64,000 nucleotides of DNA, taken from the NCBI GenBank assembly GCA_030704615.1, contig CM060731.1, forward strand, positions 42,596,001-42,660,000, read 5' to 3'. Of the stretch, positions 58,525-64,000 are shown in pieces (the stretch's first letter is position 1; each line of letters opens with the position of its first letter). Origin of the DNA: Takakia lepidozioides. Its lineage: Eukaryota > Streptophyta > Takakiopsida > Takakiales > Takakiaceae. The notes beneath the pieces were generated by a model. That model saw only the letters and a list, made by a program, of their open reading frames with translations. It had not been told where the DNA came from and made no database searches. The position numbers and the translations under genes were made by a program.

Positions 58525-59784
58525 TTGTGTATCTTGGCAGCGGAAGGCCAGGTTGGATCTGCAATAGGAATGACTGTAGATAAAGTGTCTGAGGACCCTG
58601 AGGCCAGCAATGAGCAAGGTGGCGCCAAAGATATACATGAGGATTCAGCTGTGTTGGACTACCTTCGCACTGGAGACACGGCAGCCACTGTGACTGCCAA
58701 GGAGAGGGATCGGATCCTACAACGAGCCAAGAGGTTCAAGTGGGAGGGGACACACCTGCTCCGAGTGTGGGAGGATGGTCGATTGAGGATTGTGCCTCAC
58801 CCAACACAGCGGGCACGGTTAGTGCGGCATGCCCATGAGGAGTTGGGGCATTTTGGGGTGCGACGCACTCATAGTCTACTGCAGGGGCAATATTGGTGGC
58901 GTGGTAGGCACACAGAGGTGCAACAATTTGTGGCTAGGTGCATGGTGTGTGACAAGGTGCGTGCTTCATTCAATGCCCCTACTCCACAATTGCACCCTCT
59001 TCCGATCATGGGATTATGCTACAGGTGGAGTCTTGACTTCGCAGGGCCGTTGCCACTGACCATGCGCCACAACAAGTACGCGTTGGTGATGGTGGAACAC
59101 TTCTCCAAGTGGATCGAGTTGGTTCCATTGCCTGATAAGGCTAGTGAGGGAGCTACGTATGCATTCTTAGATTATGTACTTAGCCGATTTGGTGCTCCAG
59201 CTGAGGTACTCACGGACCAAGGGAAAGAGTTCTTGGGGGAGTTTCAGGCTTTGTGTGACAAGGCCTTGGTAGACTACCGCACCACTTCTCGGGATCATCC
59301 TGAGGCCGATGGCTTGGCAGAGAGGGTTGTTCAGACAGTAAAGAGGGGTTTGCGCAAGTATGGCTTGCAGAAGGGACACCTAGGAGATTGGGACCTTCAG
59401 TTACCCTGGTTAGCCATGGGCTACAGGTTCAGCAAGCAAGCATCACTTGCCTCCTTCTCATCATACTTTCTTCTCTTTGGCCGAGAGCCGGATTTGCCTA
59501 CATCCATCCGTAGAGAAGGTGCTACAGTTCTTAACCTCGACGATCCGGACGTGTGGGCACGTGCATGTGAGCAGCGTGCAGAGTTGTTCAAGAAAGTCAT
59601 GCCCATGGCTTTCGAGAACCTTGCCATTGCACAACATCGTGATACGTTGAGGTATGCTACCATACGTGGTGGGGGCTATCGTCATGGGGCTCGGAGATTC
59701 AACCCTGGTGACTACGTCTATCTGCAGCAGACTGCTCCTACGACTTTGGATGTAACTGCAGGACGTGTTATTTTGAGGGTTTGA
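58525..59784 (+). CDS. Integrase of the inner element
   Basis: An open frame ending at TGA 59782-59784. Zinc-binding HHCC: HEELGHFGVRRTH, then CMVCD (about 58830-58960). Catalytic core D,D,E: LDFAGPL (about 59033), LTDQGKEF (about 59210), EADGLAERVV (about 59305). A C-terminal module follows with GYRHGARRFNPGDYVY. It cuts and joins element cDNA to host DNA. The final stop separates it in frame from the PHD finger, so the original protein was an integrase-PHD fusion. Confidence 0.88.
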   Translation: MCILAAEGQVGSAIGMTVDKVSEDPEASNEQGGAKDIHEDSAVLDYLRTGDTAATVTAKERDRILQRAKRFKWEGTHLLRVWEDGRLRIVPHPTQRARLVRHAHEELGHFGVRRTHSLLQGQYWWRGRHTEVQQFVARCMVCDKVRASFNAPTPQLHPLPIMGLCYRWSLDFAGPLPLTMRHNKYALVMVEHFSKWIELVPLPDKASEGATYAFLDYVLSRFGAPAEVLTDQGKEFLGEFQALCDKALVDYRTTSRDHPEADGLAERVVQTVKRGLRKYGLQKGHLGDWDLQLPWLAMGYRFSKQASLASFSSYFLLFGREPDLPTSIRREGATVLNLDDPDVWARACEQRAELFKKVMPMAFENLAIAQHRDTLRYATIRGGGYRHGARRFNPGDYVYLQQTAPTTLDVTAGRVILRV

Positions 59785-60075
59785 GAGGTCTTGCCCTCAG
59801 GCGTCTTGATCTTGGAGGGTCGGGATAGCATAACTTGGAAGGACCATGTGTGTAATTGTGCGCCATGTCATCTTCTGAATGTCGATGGCAGGATTGACCC
59901 AAACCTGGCAGTGGTACCTGCAAGTTTGAGGTGCATGTTGTGTGGGTCTGCTAGAGGGGCAGCCACCATGTTGGTGTGTGATCGATGCTCTAGAGGTTGG
60001 CATATGGGATGCTTGACTCCACCTCTTGAGATGGTTCCTGATGGGGATTGGTTATGTCCGCATTGCATTGGATAG
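59785..60075 (+). pseudogene. PHD finger at the integrase C-terminus
   Basis: In the same frame as the integrase, after one TGA. Residues fit a PHD finger: C-x2-C (MLCGS), C-x2-C (VCDRC), H-x2-C (WHMGC) and C-x2-C (LCPHC), with the tryptophan before the last pair (GDWLCPHC); stop TAG 60073-60075. PHD fingers read histone H3 tails. Here it takes the place of the chromodomain found in the outer element, presumably to guide integration. Confidence 0.85.
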
Positions 60076-60336
60076 TGGGAGTGGATACAACCATGGAAGA
60101 CTAACAAGAAATGCAAGGCCAAGCTACTAGGAGACCTTGAACACACGAGATCCTAGCTCAAGTTCACAGATTGCAAGACGGCGACTAACGATGGGGCTAC
60201 TCTTGTACCCGGCCTCTTGGTCTATAGAATTTGAGTAGAATATGGACAGTGATAGATGACTTAGTACGGCTGTGGCTATTACATCTTGTAGTTATCTGGA
60301 GTTAGAGGGACCTATCCACCAGCTAGGGGGGCGATT
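60076..60336 (+). other. 3' untranslated stretch and polypurine tract of the inner element
   Basis: No open frame. It ends with AGGGGGGCGA (about 60327-60336) directly before TTGTGGCAG, the normal layout of a polypurine tract next to an LTR start. Confidence 0.6.
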
Positions 60337-60421
60337 GTGGCAGACTACTTTATTGTGCATATATGTGTGGTGTGGTTTGGACAACGATGTAGTTGTGTAG
60401 CGATACGTATGCGCACGACAA
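60337..60421 (+). repeat. 85-bp block, first copy (before right LTR copy)
   Basis: TGTGGCAGACTAC... to ...GCGCACGACA. It is repeated at 60788-60872 with about two differences. It follows the polypurine tract and so has the position of an LTR start. Confidence 0.85.
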
Positions 60422-60422
60422 C

Positions 60423-60786
60423 TGTCAAGTTAAAGAAACACAGTGTGAAACTAACTAGAATAAATCTAGTTATTTGTATTTAACACTTGGATTTAGTTCA
60501 AGTGTTAAGTCAGGTGTCAAGTGTAGTTTGACACCTGAACCGTCTTATCTTCACGAGAGCGTCAGTCGTGCGGCTCATCTCTCTCGAGTTGAGCCTGCAC
60601 GACTGAGCTCCTTCACTGCTTAGAATCTTAGTGTGCTTATGAAGGGAGCATAGGTTGTTGTGGGGTGGAGTCCTCATAGCTTGGGGTGCCCCTGGCTTGA
60701 CTACTATTTTAAAGAGTGATGAGTGATGAGTGATGAGGTTGGATTTCATGTTCTTGTGTCAACAATGTGTTTTTAGTTTCTTATCA
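60423..60786 (+). repeat. Right LTR copy of the inner gypsy element
   Basis: 364 bp, TGTCAAGTTAA...TTATCA, homologous to 49628-49964. Confidence 0.9.
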
Positions 60787-60787
60787 T

Positions 60788-60872
60788 TGTGGCAGAATAC
60801 TTTATTGTGTATATATGTGTGGTGTGGTTTGGACAACGATGTAGTTGTGTAGCGATACGTATGCGCACGACA
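60788..60872 (+). repeat. 85-bp block, second copy (between right LTR copy and target duplication)
   Basis: A nearly exact repeat of 60337-60421, ending at the AACAC target duplication. Its presence means the element's inserted end is not the end of the 364-bp repeat. Confidence 0.85.
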
Positions 60873-60876
60873 ACAC

Positions 60877-61030
60877 GCTGAAGCGCCTGAGTCCAAAAGT
60901 GCTTCTACGGAGATATCTCGATTTTGCATCCTGATCTTTACTGGAACTGTGAAACAAGATACAGGGTCTGGAGGTAGAAAAAGACTTTTTTTGGGTGAGG
61001 AATTTGGGGTGTCCAGCCGCATGGTCCTTA
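60877..61030 (-). pseudogene. Protease start of the outer gypsy element
   Basis: The minus strand encodes ISVEALLDSGASAC, the aspartic protease active site, cut right after the Cys codon by the inner element. The gene resumes at about 49622 with FIDKDFVKQHN. Gag precedes it. Confidence 0.85.
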
Positions 61031-62073
61031 CTATGACTGGACATCTTCGTTTTCCGACCTCCTCGTATCGAACACTTGAGTGGTGCCCCGAGCTTTGAAT
61101 CTTATCTTGTTGGGGAAGTTTAATGCCATGTGATCATTTTCTCCGCAATAAAGACATAATCCATTCGAGCGCCGTCTTTGTTTTTCATATGACGTCAATG
61201 GCTTGAATCGGATAGCATCAATCTGCATAAGATCGTTACCGGATGTCTGATGGAGTGTTGTATTTGGTGCCGTAGTAGCAGCGGCATGGTGCGGCGTTGA
61301 CCATCCAGATCGCTTCTCTTGACGTCTTTCGAACAAACGATTATCGCATGCAATGACTCGGGTGATGAATTCGCTCAGTGTACTCACGTTTGGCATTGTC
61401 AGCAATAAATCTTTAACATTATCTTTTAGGTCACATCGAAACTGACTAATGAGGCTATTTTCATTCCAGTCAAGGTCGCACGCAAGTTGTCGAAATTTGG
61501 CAGCATAAACGGAAGCTGGACGTGCTCCTTGTCGAAGATTTCGCATCTTTATCTCTGCAACTCTCTCTCTATCATTCTCTCCAAACATTGCAGTGAACTC
61601 GGACATGAACGCTTCAAAATTGTATAGTAAATGCGAATTTTTCTCTAATAGCGGTACAAACCAAGATAGGGCAGTGCCTAATAGAAGGGTGCCCATGAAT
61701 CCCACTTGAATACCTTCATCAGAGTAGCATTGTGGATGTAGTCGTAGGAACAATCGTATTTGTTGAACAAAACCGCGAAATCTTGATCTCGTCCCATTAA
61801 ATTTCTCGAGCATGCTGACCTTTGGTTCCCTTGTAATTTGTTGAAGATTTGGAGGAACCATTGCAGTAGGATTTGTTGTAGTAGAGACTCGTAGGTTGAA
61901 GATCCATTGTTCGACTCCTTCAACTCTGAAATTTGTTGTTGCAAATTGTTGAGTGCATTGCCAAGGTCTTGAGACTGATCAGCTTGTAGTTGGGCAGTAG
62001 AGACACAAAGTTCTTGCATCTGGAGCTGAAGACTCTGTAATGTGGCGACCATTTCCTCAAATGTGCCTTCCAT
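61031..62073 (-). pseudogene. Gag of the outer gypsy element
   Basis: Starts at Met 62071-62073 with a glutamine-rich coiled coil (LQSLQLQMQEL), then changes frame near 61860-61680 into the capsid domain (FRGFVQQIRLFLRLHP; LRQGARPASVYAAKFRQLA). A single zinc knuckle follows at about 61125-61165 (LCLYCGENDHMALNFP), whose last Cys is replaced by Asn. The frameshift and the lost Cys show decay. Confidence 0.8.
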
Positions 62074-62111
62074 CTTAACTAACTAAAAAACAAACTTTAG
62101 TCTCGCCAAAC

Positions 62112-62743
62112 TGTCAAGGACGAGAACATGACTGAACACAAACAAGAGATAAGACTAGAGGTACAAGGCTAGATAAGAAGTCAAGGTCGGCGTGGCCGAA
62201 TGCACGATGAGTAAATAGGAATCAAGACGATCTTTATAACAATGAACAAGAGTACAAGATATTGGAACACGACTTGAATACTGGAATGCTTGAAACTGGA
62301 CTGAAGTATTAGATACTGGAAACTGGGCTAGGGTACTGGGAACTGGACTGAAGTACTGGGAACTGGAAACAAGAGTAGCTTGAACTGGTGTTGGCGAGGC
62401 TGAAGAGTGTCCAGTCTCGCCTCCTATATATATTGACTACTAAGAAGCTTCCCTAAGAAGCTTCCCCTATGGAGGTTGTTTGCTGGAGAAGTTTCCAAGA
62501 TTAAACAAAGGTTTCTTGATGGAGAAGCTTCCTTAAACAAATGAGGTATCTTGATGGAGAAGTTTCCTCCAAATGAAGCTTTCTGAGCAGTTTCCCAAGT
62601 TACTCTTGGTAATTTGGTAAACTCTTGATAACTTGGTAAGTAATGATAAATCATGGTAAGTCATGGTAACTTCCGGTATCATGGTAACTTGATAACTTCT
62701 GGTATTTACTCCTGGTAAGTTCCTCTAGACTATGTCCGTGACA
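62112..62743 (-). repeat. LTR of the outer gypsy element (its 5' LTR)
   Basis: 632 bp, TG...CA, homologous to 45032-45682; slightly shorter through loss of a few GGTAAATCAT repeats. Followed by the CTCAG duplication (62744-62748). Confidence 0.93.
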
Positions 62744-62748
62744 CTCAG

Positions 62749-63518
62749 GACAACCACTCTATGGCATCTGTGGCGGGCAAGATGCAGCTGGTCACTGGAA
62801 GACTCAAACACTACTGCTACTATTGTTCTCACTATGATCTTCTTTGACCTCACCATTGCAGCTAAGCTTGCTTGGAAAATGGTAAATGCAGAAACCGCCA
62901 GAGCCCCTGAACGTCATCTCGGTCTCCTCGATCGCTTCAGATCAACCTGGGGTAGAGGGGGGCTCATTTGCAGATGCTCTGGGGCAGACTCCTGCGAGTG
63001 GGCGAAGCAGATCCCTGTTCAATGGCAACACCAGCGGACCCTCCTCTTCTGCTTCCCTAGAATTTGATAAGACGGACATCAATTGGAAACACGTTAAGAC
63101 CTCCACGAAGACTAGGCTATCTTACCTCAGATAGACTCGTTTCTTCACCTCCTCTATCCTCTGTTTCCAAGCGTTGGTCTCTTGATCCAGTATGATTATG
63201 TCGGAGTTGTTTAAGCCTCCAGGCTCTTAGTCTACTGCCATTTAATGGCTCGGTCTTGTTTATCTTAAACCTTGGATTAATTCCTGGTTGGATTTTTTCT
63301 TTAAGGAAATCGTTCCTGCTTTCAGGATTAGTCCTATAGCTTAGCTCTGCTAATCGTTATTGTTCATCGGAATATCTGTCACGGTCCGCCGTGTGTAGGC
63401 CTTATGGCGGCCTTAGGCCAGCTGGGGTTTTAATTTTTTTCCCCATAATAATTCAAATAAAACAAAATCCATTCCAAAAAAAAGAAAAAAAGAAAAAAAG
63501 AAAAAAAAGAAAAGAAAG
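62749..63518 (+). pseudogene. LINE ORF2 C-terminus, 3' UTR and A-rich tail
   Basis: The frame resumes with TTTLWHLWRARCSW, in phase with the LINE segment ending at 45031. It runs to about 63067 with decay, followed by untranslated sequence and a tail of AAAAAAAG repeats (63474-63518). Confidence 0.75.
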
Positions 63519-63817
63519 TGGTCTGGCATCCTTCTATCTTTGTCGGATGCTGTTGCAGGTCAGATTACTCTTCTGTTGGCTGGACTTGAGACCGTGGATC
63601 TTTGCTTTAATTTCAGTTCGATTAACTTATTGGATAGAATCCCACCCCTTTGACTTCCTATGTAAAACTATGTAGAAGAGTTATTCAGATCTATTTAACC
63701 TCATGGGTTTGTTAGAGTGTGAGCAGTGCCGCCTGCTCTTTCTGCTACTAGAACCTGTGTTTGTGCAGCAATCACAAAACCACCATCAACGGGGCTCGCA
63801 AAAATGAAAAATGAAAG
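63519..63817. other. Sequence after the LINE tail, no gene seen
   Basis: Short T-rich stretch. It contains a pattern like the 3' part of another LINE but no open frame. Confidence 0.3.
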
Positions 63818-64000
63818 ATGCTCGCAAGCCGGTTGACGACAGACAACCGTGTGGAGCTGAAGAAGAGTAAGCAGTACAACAGGCAGCTATTTGACAAGGT
63901 TGTGGCAGCATCCTCACTACTTCCATTCCCCCCAGCCTGTGTGGGTCCTTTGGAGGATCAACCACGTAATCTAGTTCGCCTCTCTAACACACTGCGCGCA
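63818..64000 (+). CDS. Unidentified reading frame leaving the right edge
   Basis: 61 open codons from ATG to the window end (NRVELKKSKQYNRQLFDKVV; ACVGPLEDQPRNLVRLSNTL). An in-frame stop lies just upstream, so this Met or a later one would be the start. No domain is recognised. It may be a host exon or retrotransposon sequence. Confidence 0.3.
   Translation, partial: MLASRLTTDNRVELKKSKQYNRQLFDKVVAASSLLPFPPACVGPLEDQPRNLVRLSNTLRA

Larger units (their letters stand above)
49628..60871 (+). mobile_element. Ty3/gypsy retrotransposon with DNA methyltransferase-like and PHD domains
   Basis: About 11.2 kb, inserted in the outer element's protease gene. Order: LTR (49628-49964), a 3.4-kb leader with unknown reading frames, gag with zinc knuckles, protease plus C5-methyltransferase-like domain in one frame, reverse transcriptase/RNase H, integrase, PHD finger, and a polypurine tract AGGGGGGCGA (about 60327-60336). 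The right end is an 85-bp block, the second LTR (60423-60786) and the 85-bp block again. Most pol frames are open with only single stops, so it is younger than its host element. It lies on the strand opposite to the outer element. Confidence 0.9.
45032..62743 (-). mobile_element. Chromodomain Ty3/gypsy retrotransposon (chromovirus), interrupted
   Basis: LTRs at 45032-45682 and 62112-62743, TG...CA ends, 5-bp duplication CTCAG. Genes on the minus strand in order gag, protease, reverse transcriptase, RNase H, integrase, chromodomain. A polypurine tract lies beside the left LTR (GAGGAGGGGGTGA, minus strand, 45683-45695). A TGG-starting candidate primer site (TGGCGAGACTAAAG) begins 3 nt from the right LTR. 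The protease frame is split by the inner element at 49628-60871. Without that insert the element is about 6.5 kb. It carries several stops and is no longer autonomous. Confidence 0.93.
28940..63518 (+). mobile_element. LINE (non-LTR retrotransposon), split by two later insertions
   Basis: The outermost element of the nest. Pieces: 28940-32150, 40674-45031 and 62744-63518, about 8.3 kb together. Order: C/T-rich leader, gag-like ORF1 with zinc knuckle, endonuclease, reverse transcriptase, C-terminal zinc-binding segment, and an A-rich tail (63474-63518, AAAAAAAG runs). Reading frames continue in phase across both insertion points once the inserts and one target-duplication copy are set aside. 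The 5' boundary is an estimate; no target duplication was found around the whole element. Confidence 0.85.

Noticed and set aside
60423-60786. Independent solo-LTR insertion at the right end of the inner element
   Set aside because: It has no target duplication of its own, and the same repeat forms the left end of the same element.

Overview
The window is nuclear DNA of a land plant, probably a large, repeat-rich genome of a seedless lineage (lycophyte, fern or bryophyte; this is inference). It holds intron-rich plant genes, a DYW-class PPR gene, plant snRNA promoter elements and deeply nested retrotransposons. It is not prokaryotic, so there are no operons or ribosome binding sites to call.

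Left part (1-22400), host genes. A photolyase/alpha-beta-hydrolase fusion gene enters from the left edge (twelve exons, + strand, stop at 5553). A two-exon organelle RNA-editing PPR-DYW gene lies on the - strand (7937 to about 10544). The beta subunit of the mitochondrial processing peptidase follows on + (nine exons, 11391-15727). A U5 snRNA gene with its own upstream element and TATA box is at 18004-18191, followed about 50 bp later by a 113-nt miRNA-like foldback. A tiny intronless CDC26/APC12 gene is on - (19609-19791). The PPR and MPP-beta genes are divergent, with a tRNA-derived SINE between them.

Middle (22400-28900), AT-rich. A decayed reading frame with a weak GIY-YIG-like end is followed by about 3 kb of a two-level satellite: 79-bp units, each carrying a palindrome, interspersed with a second unit of about 200 bp.

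Right part (about 28940-63518), a nest of mobile elements that can be dated by their boundaries. An old LINE (about 8.3 kb once the insertions are removed) was hit twice. The first hit is an 8,523-bp DNA transposon (32151-40673; perfect 16-bp inverted ends, 8-bp target duplication CTTCCATT) with an unfamiliar, now broken transposase and its own cargo: a SINE, a triplicated piece of a second LINE and a captured exon. The second hit is a chromodomain Ty3/gypsy element (45032-62743; 5-bp duplication CTCAG), - strand. Inside its protease gene sits a third insertion, another Ty3/gypsy element (49628-60871; duplication AACAC), + strand.

This innermost element is the most notable object. Between its protease and reverse transcriptase it carries a C5 cytosine DNA methyltransferase-like domain that has lost its central catalytic block. 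A PHD finger follows its integrase. Its LTR arrangement looks circularly permuted. A partial unidentified reading frame leaves the right edge.
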